From the NCBI GenBank assembly GCA_903922735.1, contig CAIXUZ010000001.1, positions 1 to 64,000 of the forward strand: a DNA stretch of 64,000 nt. The letters run 5' to 3'. Source of the stretch: an uncultured Verrucomicrobia subdivision 3 bacterium. GTDB taxonomy: Bacteria; Verrucomicrobiota; Verrucomicrobiia; Limisphaerales; UBA11358. The position numbers were made by a program, and so were the translations under genes. Position 1 is the first letter of the stretch. Every line of letters starts with the position of its first letter. Shown here in pieces: positions 52,218 through 62,949 of the stretch. The notes under the pieces were generated by a model that was not told the origin of the DNA, did not search any database, and was given only the letters and a program-made list of their open reading frames with translations.

Positions 52218-53684
52218 TTAGTAGCGATAGTGTTCCGGCTTGTAAGGACCTTCCACCGGCACGCCGAGGTATTCGGCCTGCGCCTTGGAAAGCTTGGTCA
52301 GCTTCACGCCGATCTTTTCCAGATGCAGGCGGGCGACTTCCTCGTCGAGTTTCTTGGGCAGACGATAGACGCCGATCTTCGCGGTGTCCTTGTTCTTCCA
52401 CAGGTCGAGCTGGGCCAGCACCTGATTGGTGAAGCTGTTGCTCATCACGAAGCTCGGATGGCCGGTGGCGCAGCCGAGATTCACGAGCCGGCCTTCCGCC
52501 AGCATGTATATGCTGTTGCCCTTGGCGAAGGTGTATTTGTCCACCTGCGGCTTGATGGTGAGTTTCTTCACGCCTTTGGCGTTGTTCAAGCGGTCCACCT
52601 GGATTTCGTTGTCGAAGTGGCCGATGTTGCAGACAATGGCCTGGTCTTTCATCTTCGCCATGTGTTCCAGCGTGATGATGTCCTTGTTGCCGGTCGTCGT
52701 GACGTAGAGATCGGCGGTCCCGAGCGTGTCTTCCACGGTCGTGACTTCAAAACCTTCCATCGCTGCCTGCAAGGCGTTGATCGGATCGATTTCCGTGACG
52801 ATGACGCGGGCGCCGAAGCCGCGCAGCGAATGCGCTGAGCCTTTGCCCACATCGCCGTAACCGCAGACGCAGGCGACCTTGCCGGCGACCATCACGTCGG
52901 TCGCGCGCTTGATGCCGTCGGCCAGCGATTCGCGGCAGCCGTAAAGGTTGTCAAATTTGGACTTGGTGACGGAGTCGTTCACGTTGATGGCGGGAACCAG
53001 GAGCTTGCCCTGTTCCAGCATCTGGTAAAGGCGATGCACGCCGGTGGTTGTCTCTTCGGAAACCCCTTTCCAATCTTTGACGACCGTGTGCCAGAAACCG
53101 GGGCGTTCCTTCGCCACTTTTTTCAATAGCGCCTTGATGACGGCCACTTCGTGGTTGTCGCTCGGCGTGTTGACCCACTTGTCGCCGTTTTCGAGTTCGT
53201 AGCCTTTGTGGATCAGCAGCGTTGCGTCGCCGCCGTCATCGACGATGAGCTGCGGGCCTTTGTTGCCGGGATGCGTGAGCGCGCGGAGGGTCAAGTCCCA
53301 GTATTCTTCGAGTGTTTCGCCTTTATGCGCGAAGACCGGAATGCCGGCGGCGGCAATCGCGGCGGCGGCGTGGTCCTGCGTCGAGAAGATGTTGCAGCTC
53401 GCCCAGCGCACCGAGGCGCCGAGTTCCACCAGCGTCTCGATGAGAATGGCCGTCTCGATGGTCATGTGCAGCGAGCCGGTGATGCGCACGCCCTTGAGCG
53501 GCTTCTGCTTGCCATACTTGGCGCGGATGGACATCAGGCCGGGCATTTCGTGCTCGGATACCTGAATCGTTTTGCGGCCCCACTCGGCGAGCGAGAGGTC
53601 GCGGACGGCAAAATCCTGCTTCGCGCTGGCGCTGGCGGATTTGACGATGGTTTTGCGGTGGGAGGATAATTTGATTGTAGCCAT
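52218..53684 (-). CDS. ahcY: Adenosylhomocysteinase
   Basis: Hydrolyses S-adenosylhomocysteine to adenosine and homocysteine, completing the activated-methyl cycle with MetK. 488 residues from ATG 53684 ([11 protein letters not shown]). [32 protein letters not shown], the NAD-binding [10 protein letters not shown] and [13 protein letters not shown] are present, as is the C-terminal KPEHYRY. The longer frame begins in a stutter repeat and is less likely. It is downstream of metK on the same strand, with a small inserted gene between them. Confidence 0.95.
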   Translation of the reverse strand: MATIKLSSHRKTIVKSASASAKQDFAVRDLSLAEWGRKTIQVSEHEMPGLMSIRAKYGKQKPLKGVRITGSLHMTIETAILIETLVELGASVRWASCNIFSTQDHAAAAIAAAGIPVFAHKGETLEEYWDLTLRALTHPGNKGPQLIVDDGGDATLLIHKGYELENGDKWVNTPSDNHEVAVIKALLKKVAKERPGFWHTVVKDWKGVSEETTTGVHRLYQMLEQGKLLVPAINVNDSVTKSKFDNLYGCRESLADGIKRATDVMVAGKVACVCGYGDVGKGSAHSLRGFGARVIVTEIDPINALQAAMEGFEVTTVEDTLGTADLYVTTTGNKDIITLEHMAKMKDQAIVCNIGHFDNEIQVDRLNNAKGVKKLTIKPQVDKYTFAKGNSIYMLAEGRLVNLGCATGHPSFVMSNSFTNQVLAQLDLWKNKDTAKIGVYRLPKKLDEEVARLHLEKIGVKLTKLSKAQAEYLGVPVEGPYKPEHYRY

Positions 53685-53692
53685 ATGTTTCA

Positions 53693-53720
53693 AGTTTTCA
53701 GTTTTCAGTTTTCAGTTTTG
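53693..53720. repeat. Stutter-word repeat (TTTTCAG), ahcY side
   Basis: AGTTTTC is repeated three to four times in tandem. On the minus strand the repeat codes the last residues (KLKTEN) and the stop of the four-helix-bundle gene and then reaches to within 8 bp of the ahcY start. The same word appears in inverted pairs on the other side of that gene (54068-54134). Confidence 0.75.
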
Positions 53721-54066
53721 GGGATAGGGAGCGGATAAGGCCTTGCAGCATGGCGGAGATTTCCTTGGTCTCGTTCACAAAGCTGTCGGCTTCATCTTTG
53801 GTCAGCAATTCAAGTTTCAAGGCGATGTAATTTTGAGTCCGCAGCTCGGCGGCAGAACCTTTGGCAATCCGCAGGAAACGGATGAAATCCTGCTTGCTGT
53901 CACGCTCCGAGCCTTCCGCGATGTTCGATGGAATCGAAATTGCGGCGCGCTGCATCTGGTCTTTGAGCACATACTGTTTTGACTTTGCGAGCGTCCGGCA
54001 GACATCCACCGCCAGCCGGCAGGCCCGCTTCCAAACTTCCAGTTTCTCAAACGACTGATAAGCCAT
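53698..54066 (-). CDS. Four-helix-bundle protein (S23/Avd-like)
   Basis: 122 residues, PF05635-like: [40 protein letters not shown] and [18 protein letters not shown] are the conserved blocks of bacterial 23S rRNA-intervening-sequence proteins, which form a pentameric four-helix bundle and are related to the Avd protein of diversity-generating retroelements. Such genes often travel as selfish inserts. Here it interrupts metK-ahcY, is co-directional with them, and is bounded by the same TTTTCAG word on both sides, with its own C-terminus encoded by that word. Confidence 0.9.
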   Translation of the reverse strand: MAYQSFEKLEVWKRACRLAVDVCRTLAKSKQYVLKDQMQRAAISIPSNIAEGSERDSKQDFIRFLRIAKGSAAELRTQNYIALKLELLTKDEADSFVNETKEISAMLQGLIRSLSPKLKTEN

Positions 54067-54067
54067 A

Positions 54068-54134
54068 ACTCTAGTTTTCAGTTCCTAGTTTCAAATTTTC
54101 AGAACTGAAAACCGAACACTTGAAACTGAAAACT
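54068..54134. repeat. Inverted stutter-word element (TTTTCAG), metK side
   Basis: CTAGTTTTCAGTTCCTAGTT and AATTTTCAG, then CTGAAAACC, CACTTGAAAC and TGAAAACTC: forward words followed by inverted words, able to fold as a hairpin. Same word as 53693-53720, so the four-helix-bundle gene lies between matching borders. Confidence 0.75.
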
Positions 54135-54136
54135 CA

Positions 54137-55306
54137 TCATAACGCTTTCAACAGGGCTTCGACCTTGTTCGTCGCTTCCCACGTCAGATCCTTGTCGCTC
54201 TTGCCGAAGTGACCGTAGTTGGTCGTCTTGCCGTAAATCGGCCGGCGCAAGTTGAGCTGGTCGATGATGTCCGACGGCTGAAAGCTGAACACCTTGTTCA
54301 CGGCGCGGATGATCTTGATGTTGGAAACCGTGTTTGTGCCGAAGGTCTCCACGTGCACGCTGACCGGGTTCGGATGGCCGATGGCGTAGGCGAATTGGAG
54401 TTCGCAGCGCGCGGCGAGGCCGGCGGCCACGATGTTCTTCGCCACCCAGCGGCCCATGTAGGCGGCGCTGCGGTCCACCTTCGTCGGATCTTTGCCGGAG
54501 AACGCGCCGCCGCCGTGACGGCCCATGCCGCCGTAGGTGTCCACGATGATCTTGCGGCCGGTCAAACCGGTGTCGCCTTGCGGCCCGCCGACGACGAAAC
54601 GGCCCGTCGGGTTGATGAGGAATTCGGTCTGCTTGGTGAGCAGCTTCGCGGGGAGAACTTTCTTGATGATCTTCTCGATGCAGAACTTTTCGATCTCGGC
54701 GTGTTCCACATCCGCGCTGTGCTGCGTGGAGATGACGACGTTGGAAATGGCCACCGGTTTGTCGTTTTCGTAAACAACGGAGACCTGTGACTTCGCATCG
54801 GGGCGGAGCCACGCGGCGCCGCCGGCTTTGCGGATGCGGGTGAGTTCGCGGCCGAGGCGGTGCGCGAACATGATCGGCGCCGGCATGAGTTCGCGCGTTT
54901 CGTTGCACGCGTAGCCAAACATCAAACCCTGGTCGCCCGCTCCCTGCTTCGCGGTCTTCTTGCCTTTGGCTTTGCGGGCATCCACGCCCTGCGCGATGTC
55001 CGGCGACTGCTGGGTCACGATGACATTCACGAACACCTTGTCCGCATGAAACACATCATCATCATTGACGTAGCCGATTTCGCGGATGGCCTTGCGGGCG
55101 ATCGCCACGAAGTCGAGCTTGGCCTTCGTGGTGATCTCACCGCCGATGATGGCGATGTTGGACTTCACGTAGGTTTCGCAGGCGACGCGGCTGAATTTGT
55201 CCTGCGCCAGACACGCGTCCAGCACGGCATCAGAAATGGTGTCGGCCACTTTGTCCGGATGGCCTTCGCCGACGGACTCGGAAGAGAAGATGTAACGGTT
55301 GCTCAT
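54137..55306 (-). CDS. metK: S-adenosylmethionine synthetase
   Basis: Makes SAM from methionine and ATP. 389 residues from ATG 55306 ([19 protein letters not shown]). [16 protein letters not shown], the [17 protein letters not shown] loop and [19 protein letters not shown] confirm the family. The longest frame adds 26 unlikely residues upstream. It probably forms an operon with the four-helix-bundle gene and ahcY. The divergent ArsR-methyltransferase is a candidate regulator. Confidence 0.96.
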   Translation of the reverse strand: MSNRYIFSSESVGEGHPDKVADTISDAVLDACLAQDKFSRVACETYVKSNIAIIGGEITTKAKLDFVAIARKAIREIGYVNDDDVFHADKVFVNVIVTQQSPDIAQGVDARKAKGKKTAKQGAGDQGLMFGYACNETRELMPAPIMFAHRLGRELTRIRKAGGAAWLRPDAKSQVSVVYENDKPVAISNVVISTQHSADVEHAEIEKFCIEKIIKKVLPAKLLTKQTEFLINPTGRFVVGGPQGDTGLTGRKIIVDTYGGMGRHGGGAFSGKDPTKVDRSAAYMGRWVAKNIVAAGLAARCELQFAYAIGHPNPVSVHVETFGTNTVSNIKIIRAVNKVFSFQPSDIIDQLNLRRPIYGKTTNYGHFGKSDKDLTWEATNKVEALLKAL

Positions 55307-55338
55307 GGATTTATTTTTGGTTTTACGCCAACAACATA

Positions 55339-55361
55339 TTGACGTATCAAGATAGGATGAT
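55339..55361. promoter_or_regulatory. Candidate operator between metK and the ArsR-methyltransferase
   Basis: TTGACGTATCAA is a TTGA-N4-TCAA palindrome, and the overlapping ATCAAGATAGGATGAT has ATCA/TGAT ends. Dyads of this type and spacing fit ArsR-family binding. It lies in the 115-bp divergent intergenic region, 33 bp upstream of metK. Inference only. Confidence 0.4.
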
Positions 55362-55420
55362 ATAACCATTTTGAAGCGCGTCAAATGGAATTTCAGAATA
55401 ATTGAACGCGACCGGTAAAC

Positions 55421-56353
55421 ATGACCTCAACCTTGAAATCTTTGCGGGCCTTATCCGACCAGACGCGGCTGCGGATTGTCGCGTTGCTGGAGAAGGACGA
55501 ACTCTCGGTCAACGAACTTCAGGAAGTCACGCGCCTCGGCCAGTCGCGCATCTCGACCCACCTCGGTCTGCTTGCCGACTGTGCGCTGGTCAAATCGCGG
55601 CGCGAAGGCAAGCGCACGTTTTATCGGCTCAATCCCCACGCCGATGCTGTCGCGGGCGAATTCATCCAGCTCGCCATTCGCGGCGCAAAAGAGCTCGCCG
55701 AACACGCCAGCGACCAGATTAATTTGAAACGCGTCCTCGCCCGCCGCAAAGAACAGGCTCAGGTTTTCTTCAACCAGGTCGCTGGCCGCTTTGATCGCGT
55801 GTATGGTCCGGGCCGCTCCTGGCAGGCGTTCGGACATTTGCTGCTACGGATGCTGCCGGCCATCACCGTTGCGGATTTGGGTGCCGGCGAAGGTTTGCTG
55901 AGCGAACTCCTGGCGCGCCGGTGCAAAAAAGTAATCGCCGTGGATAATTCCGAAAAAATCGTGGCGTTCGGCGCGGCCAAGGCGAAGCAAAACGGCTTGA
56001 AGAATCTGGAATTCCGCCAGGGCGATTTGCAGAACCCGCCGATTGAAGCGAACAGCGTGGACCTGGTGATTTTGAGCCAGGCCTTGCACCACGCGGAAAA
56101 TCCGGCCGCCGCCCTGGCAAGCGCGGTGAAATTACTCAAAACCGGCGGACAGATTTTGATTTTGGATTTGCTCGCCCATAAGTTTGAAAAGGCGCACGAA
56201 CTTTATGGCGACCGCTGGCTTGGCTTTGCGGAAAGCGACCTGCATCGCTGGCTGGAAGCGGCCGGGTTCAGGAAGATCGAAATCAGCATCGTTGCCGCCG
56301 AGGAACAGCCGCCGCATTTTCAAACGATTCTCGCCAGCGCCGAGAAAGCCTGA
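55421..56353 (+). CDS. ArsR-family regulator fused to SAM-dependent methyltransferase (SahR-like)
   Basis: 310 residues. Residues 1-95 are an ArsR winged helix ([33 protein letters not shown]), and the rest is a Methyltransf_11-type Rossmann domain with [17 protein letters not shown] and [14 protein letters not shown]. Similar ArsR-methyltransferase fusions control methionine/SAM genes in proteobacteria by sensing SAM or SAH. It is divergent from metK and two genes from ahcY, so a role as SAM-cycle sensor fits, but it is not proven. No metal-site cysteines are present. Confidence 0.85.
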   Translation: MTSTLKSLRALSDQTRLRIVALLEKDELSVNELQEVTRLGQSRISTHLGLLADCALVKSRREGKRTFYRLNPHADAVAGEFIQLAIRGAKELAEHASDQINLKRVLARRKEQAQVFFNQVAGRFDRVYGPGRSWQAFGHLLLRMLPAITVADLGAGEGLLSELLARRCKKVIAVDNSEKIVAFGAAKAKQNGLKNLEFRQGDLQNPPIEANSVDLVILSQALHHAENPAAALASAVKLLKTGGQILILDLLAHKFEKAHELYGDRWLGFAESDLHRWLEAAGFRKIEISIVAAEEQPPHFQTILASAEKA

Positions 56354-56360
56354 CCATTTT

Positions 56361-56387
56361 TGGTGGGGCGGGCGTCCTCGCGAGCCG
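56361..56387. repeat. Dispersed repeat (GGGCGGGCGTCCTCGCGAGC), copy 2
   Basis: Matches the copy at 39393-39420. It lies between the convergent ends of the ArsR-methyltransferase and leuS genes, just past the leuS stop. Confidence 0.5.
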
Positions 56388-56389
56388 TA

Positions 56390-59143
<2,754 letters not shown>

Positions 59144-59235
59144 AGAGCGTGGATTTTACTCGAAAAAGCGCGGGACTCAACCGTGGAATGATTGTTTGCT
59201 CGCAACTTTTCGCCGGTTTCCGGTTTAATACTGTT

Positions 59236-59751
59236 GTGCCAAGCGAGAATGAGCATCACCCCCACTGGCTGCGCGTGCTAGTAATTGGCCGGCGCCCTAA
59301 AGCCACGCTGATCCGCATTGCAGTGCTGGTGGTGACGTGCTTCGTCACGTTCAAGTTCATCCTGCTGCCTATCCGCATCGAAGGCATCTCGATGCTGCCG
59401 ACCTGTCACGAACACCAGTTCAACGCCGTCAATCGCCTTGCCTATCTGCGCCATGAACCGCGCCGGGGCGACATCGTCTCGGTGCGGCTGGCTGGCACGA
59501 GCATCATGTTCATGAAACGCATCATCGGGTTGCCCGGAGAAACGGTTTCTTTTCACGCTGGGCGCGCCCTCATCAACGGCCAGCCGCTCGCCGAGCCCTA
59601 TCTCAAATTACCCTGCAATTGGGAGCATGAACCAATTCAGTGCGGGCCAGCCCAGTATTACGTTGTCGGCGATAATCGTTCCATGCCGTTCGGTTTGCAC
59701 ACCCAGGGCCGGGCCGAACGCAATCATATCGTTGGAAAATTATTTCTATGA
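59236..59751 (+). CDS. Signal peptidase I family (S26) protein
   Basis: About 172 residues from GTG 59236 (ATG 59188 also possible). One membrane helix (TLIRIAVLVVTCFVTFKFI), then the S26 active-site Ser in RIEGISMLPTC, and the Lys in FMKRIIGLPGETV; the end has YYVVGDNRSMP. All boxes are present, so it should cleave signal peptides outside the membrane. It overlaps the next gene by 4 bp. Confidence 0.85.
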   Translation: MPSENEHHPHWLRVLVIGRRPKATLIRIAVLVVTCFVTFKFILLPIRIEGISMLPTCHEHQFNAVNRLAYLRHEPRRGDIVSVRLAGTSIMFMKRIIGLPGETVSFHAGRALINGQPLAEPYLKLPCNWEHEPIQCGPAQYYVVGDNRSMPFGLHTQGRAERNHIVGKLFL

Positions 59752-60251
59752 AAACCGCAATCCGTTTCGCGCTTCTGGTCGCCGCAGTTCTGCTCGGTTT
59801 GTGGCTTTGGAGTGTTTTCTTTCCCGCGCCGGAAAAACTGGTGTTCCGGAAAATGTCCCGCCTCGCGGCCAGCGCCACTTTCAAAGCCGACGACAGCAAC
59901 CTCACCCGCGTCGGCAAAGCCAATGCGCTCGTCAGTCTGTTTGCGCCGGAGGCCCAGATTATCATTGCCGTGAGCGGGAGCGGGCAGAGCGGTCGCACCT
60001 TTTCCGGGCGCGATGAAATCCGGGAGGCTGCTCTGGCCGGCTTTACCAGCCTGCCCGCGTTAAACGTCGAGTTTCTCGATGTCTCGGTCCGGCTCGGCGC
60101 GGACCGGCAGACGGCTGATGTCAGTTGCACGGCCAAGGTCAACGCTGGCGACCGCAAGGATTACGGCGTGCAGGAAATGCACTTTCAGTGGAAAAAAGTG
60201 GATGGCGACTGGCTTATCGTTCGCGCCGAAACTGTGAAGACATTGTCGTAG
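59748..60251 (+). CDS. SnoaL/NTF2-like membrane-anchored protein
   Basis: 167 residues: N-terminal helix (FALLVAAVLLGLWLWSVFF), then an NTF2-like fold: a helical start, ...SLFAPEAQIIIAVSG, GRDEIREAALAGF, and the last strands VQEMHFQWKKVDGDWLIVRAE. No catalytic residues are obvious. It overlaps the signal peptidase by ATGA, so the pair is co-translated. Confidence 0.7.
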   Translation: MKTAIRFALLVAAVLLGLWLWSVFFPAPEKLVFRKMSRLAASATFKADDSNLTRVGKANALVSLFAPEAQIIIAVSGSGQSGRTFSGRDEIREAALAGFTSLPALNVEFLDVSVRLGADRQTADVSCTAKVNAGDRKDYGVQEMHFQWKKVDGDWLIVRAETVKTLS

Positions 60252-60254
60252 GAC

Positions 60255-60363
60255 GAAGCGCGGCCGTCCCCGGCCGCAGCAAGGTGGTCAGACCATTCGT
60301 TTTGGCCCATGCCGGGCTGGCTGAAGCTGCGGATGTTGCTGCGCCCGGGGCCGGGCGCGCTCC
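60255..60363. repeat. 109-bp imperfect palindromic element (copy 2)
   Basis: Left arm GAAGCGCGGCCGTCC...CGGCCGCAGCAA (60255-60282) and right arm TTGCTGCGCCCGG...GGGCGCGCTCC (60336-60363) are near-complements. The core words match the element at 4162-4266. It lies between two convergent genes. Confidence 0.6.
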
Positions 60364-60370
60364 GGCAATT

Positions 60371-61690
60371 TCACTTCGGCGTAAAATCAATCGTCACCGC
60401 CGCGCGTTCAAAATCATTCGCCTCCATCAGCGGCTGTGGCTTCATCGCGCCGAGCTGCGCCACGTATCGCTCCGGCACGATTTCCAGCCGCGTGTTGTAG
60501 TGCGTGGCGATTTCGTTGAAGTAACTTCGCGCCAAGGCAATTCGCTGCTCGGTGTCGGCCAGGGTTTTTTGCAGCGCGAGAAATGATTCGTTCGCCTTCA
60601 GCTCCGGATAGCGCTCGGCGATGCCGATGATGACCTTGCTCACCGCGCCGTGATCCGGCCCGGCCACCCCCGGTGGCGTGGCCGCCAGCTGGTTTCGCAG
60701 TGCCGTGAGTTCCGTCTGCAACTGCGCCTCGTGGTCGCGGTATCCTGTCACGCAGTTTACCAGGTTGGGAATCAGGTCGAACCGGCGTTTCAACTGGATG
60801 TCCACGAGCGCCCACGCCGCCCGCACCCGCTGGCGCAGGTCCACAAGGCTGTTGAACACCATCCAGATCCACGCGAGCCCGCCGATGAAAAAATAGCCGG
60901 CACCGATGGCGGCATAGATGGCAATGCGGTTTTTCGGGTCAAGATTCAGCGCACTGTCGCGCCAGACCGTGCATCCAACTGCCGCCAGTAGGCCGAAAAT
61001 CGTCCAGCCGCGTGCGCCCCATTTCATGCCGCTGCTCACTTGTTCCTCGCTGCGCGTGGAGATCAGAAACATCGGCGCGTGTTCATCCGCCGCGATCTCG
61101 GGCGCGACGATGTCCTGCCGTTCCCGCGACTGGCCGACGATGTAGAGCTCCGCTTTCAGCGGGATGCTCATTTCGACAAACCGGCGGCGATGGTCGGAAT
61201 CCATGACGGCAGTTGCCGGCCCTTTTCCGTAGTAAAGCGGATCGCCGGGGCTGCAAGTCTCGTCAAATATTTTTACCGGCTCGATCTTCGCGCCGTCAGG
61301 CTGGATCAAAATCACGCCGTTATCATCCTGTAAATAAAACGGGATGGTCTCACCGCTCTTGGCCACTTGCGTCCAGCCGCTCTCGTGGCGGGTGACGATG
61401 CGCGTGTTGCCCTTGCTGTCCGTTTCGGTCGTGGTGACCGTGCGCGACCAGTGTTCCTCCACCGTCCAGGCATAATGGACGCAGGACTGCTCCGCGAGAT
61501 AGCTGGTCAGCGGTCCGGCCGATTCCGCCGTGCCTTTGAGTTCCACGAAGCCGATGAAGACGCCGGAAGTTTTGGAAGTGGGCAGATTGTCAATCAGCCG
61601 CCGCCGCCGCCCGTTGCGAAAGGCGCCCGCCAGACTCGCCAGCGCCAGCGCGGCGCCAATCAACGGTAGGAATGGGGCGAAATCATGCAT
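60371..61690 (-). CDS. GIDE-domain / LemA fusion membrane protein
   Basis: 439 residues. N-terminal helix, then a GIDE-type (PF12483, E3-ligase-related) domain: FVELKGTAESAGPLTS, HYAWTVEEHWS, then ISTRSEEQV, a pair of helices at about 225-285, and a LemA domain from residue ~290: LRQRVRAAWALVDIQLKRRF, DLIPNLVNCVTGY, and FLALQKTLADTEQRIALARS. LemA and GIDE proteins are often neighbours in bacteria; here they are one chain. There is no RING finger, so it is not a ubiquitin ligase. Function unknown, probably a membrane-scaffold or stress role. Confidence 0.8.
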   Translation of the reverse strand: MHDFAPFLPLIGAALALASLAGAFRNGRRRRLIDNLPTSKTSGVFIGFVELKGTAESAGPLTSYLAEQSCVHYAWTVEEHWSRTVTTTETDSKGNTRIVTRHESGWTQVAKSGETIPFYLQDDNGVILIQPDGAKIEPVKIFDETCSPGDPLYYGKGPATAVMDSDHRRRFVEMSIPLKAELYIVGQSRERQDIVAPEIAADEHAPMFLISTRSEEQVSSGMKWGARGWTIFGLLAAVGCTVWRDSALNLDPKNRIAIYAAIGAGYFFIGGLAWIWMVFNSLVDLRQRVRAAWALVDIQLKRRFDLIPNLVNCVTGYRDHEAQLQTELTALRNQLAATPPGVAGPDHGAVSKVIIGIAERYPELKANESFLALQKTLADTEQRIALARSYFNEIATHYNTRLEIVPERYVAQLGAMKPQPLMEANDFERAAVTIDFTPK

Positions 61691-61693
61691 GCA

Positions 61694-62440
61694 TCATTTT
61701 GCCAGCCTTGCCAGCCGCAGGCCCTCCAGGGTCAAGTCCGGCTCGACGGCGGAAATTTCCGGCAGTTTCGCCGCGATGAGTTTTGCGTAACCGCCCGTTG
61801 CGACGACCGGCAGTTTTTTCACGCGCAGCTCGCGTTTTAATTCCGCGATCAACTCGCGCACCAGTCCGCGATAGCCATGCACCGCGCCGACCAGCATGGC
61901 CTCTTCGGTGCTTTTGCCGATGGCGGATTTGATTTCGCGGATTTCAATTTTCGGCAGCAGCGCGGTTTTTTCGTGCAGATAATTCGTCATCGCCGCCAGC
62001 CCGGGTGCGATGATGCCGCCGACATAACTGCCCTTCGCATCCACCACGTCAAACGTCACCGCCGTGCCGAAATCCACGACCACTACCGGCGCCCCAAAAC
62101 GGGTTTTTGCCGCCAGGGCGTTTGCCAGCCGGTCCGGGCCGATGGAATCCGGCTTGGGATAATCAATGCCCACGCCGCGAATGGTCCGGGCGTTTACCTC
62201 GAGCGCCTCCAGCTTCCAAATGGCCCGCAGCGCCTTGTGCGCCAGCGGGGTCGCCCGCGGCACGACACTGCACAAGGTGGCTCCTTCGATTGGTTTTGCG
62301 CCGACAAATTTTTTAACCAGTGCCGCCGCGCCGCCGCCAAACCACGCGAGCGTGGGGATGTCGGTTTGTTTGATGACCCGCTGGCCATCGGCCAGGCCGA
62401 CGTGCGTGTGCGTGTTGCCGATGTCGAAGAGTAGAATCAT
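61694..62440 (-). CDS. coaX: Type III pantothenate kinase
   Basis: First step of coenzyme A synthesis. 248 residues: LLFDIGNTHTHVGLADG (phosphate 1 loop), VDFGTAVTFDVVDAKG (phosphate 2), GGIIAPGL and VATGGYAKLI (adenosine motif). Its ATG overlaps the stop of the GxxExxY gene (ATGA), so it is translationally coupled to it, in a birA-GxxExxY-coaX series. Confidence 0.93.
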   Translation of the reverse strand: MILLFDIGNTHTHVGLADGQRVIKQTDIPTLAWFGGGAAALVKKFVGAKPIEGATLCSVVPRATPLAHKALRAIWKLEALEVNARTIRGVGIDYPKPDSIGPDRLANALAAKTRFGAPVVVVDFGTAVTFDVVDAKGSYVGGIIAPGLAAMTNYLHEKTALLPKIEIREIKSAIGKSTEEAMLVGAVHGYRGLVRELIAELKRELRVKKLPVVATGGYAKLIAAKLPEISAVEPDLTLEGLRLARLAK

Positions 62441-62862
62441 ATTCCCGCCGATGGCGCAGATGAGCGCAGATGATTTTGGGTTTGGTGTTCTGGATGATTC
62501 AAGACCATCCGTTGATATTCAAGACTGGGCGCGCCAAAATTAATCAGCAAGGCGCGGGTTAATTTTGTGGCGTGGAGATAATTAATGACTTGGGCTTTTT
62601 CCGGATTGTCCAACTGCTCAATTGCTTTCAACTCCACCAGAATTTCCCCGTCGCAGATAAAGTCCGCTTTGTAGGCGCACGCCAATGGCTGCTTTTTATA
62701 CTCCACCTTGAGTGGAGCTTCCCTCTGAAACGAAATCTGGCGCGCGGCCAATTCCACTGCCAGAGCTTCCTGATAAACGGCCTCAAGAAACCCATGGCCC
62801 AATTCGCGATGCACTTCCATCGCCGCCCCAATGATGGCATAAGTCTGGGAATCGGAATTCAT
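62437..62862 (-). CDS. GxxExxY protein (PD-(D/E)XK nuclease-like)
   Basis: 141 residues: GHGFLEAVYQEAL has the GxxExxY signature, and KADFICDGEILVELKAI gives the D...ExK pattern of PDDEXK-type nucleases. The family (PF13366-like) is widespread, sporadic, and unassigned in function. The C-terminus (RSSAPSAG) and flanks are encoded by GCGCAGAT/ATCTGCG stutter words, which bound the gene on both sides. It separates birA from coaX, genes often adjacent, and is co-directional with them. Confidence 0.88.
   Translation of the reverse strand: MNSDSQTYAIIGAAMEVHRELGHGFLEAVYQEALAVELAARQISFQREAPLKVEYKKQPLACAYKADFICDGEILVELKAIEQLDNPEKAQVINYLHATKLTRALLINFGAPSLEYQRMVLNHPEHQTQNHLRSSAPSAGI
62441..62479. repeat. 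Stutter words (GCGCAGAT) at the coaX side of the GxxExxY gene
   Basis: CGATGGCGCAGATGAGCGCA and then GATGATTT: the word GCGCAGATG is repeated. It lies in the 3' end of the GxxExxY gene. Same word family as at 62871-62949. Confidence 0.65.
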
Positions 62863-62870
62863 GTTGCTGC

Positions 62871-62949
62871 CTGCAGATTACGCAAATTTCCAGATGCGAA
62901 CACAAGCCGTTTCAGAAATAAATCTGCGTCAATCGGCGAAATCTGCGGG
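62871..62949. repeat. Stutter words (AATCTGCG) at the birA side of the GxxExxY gene
   Basis: GCAGATTACGCAAATTTCC, then AAATCTGCGTCAATCGGCGA and AATCTGCGGG. The word (A)ATCTGCG occurs forwards and backwards, and CGCCGAT also occurs in both flanks. This is the second border of the GxxExxY unit, covering the whole intergenic gap to birA. Confidence 0.65.

Noticed and set aside
55307-55420. SAM riboswitch upstream of metK
   Set aside because: The gap is only about 115 bp, AT-rich, without a paired aptamer-like structure or a terminator in front of the start. An operator is a better explanation.
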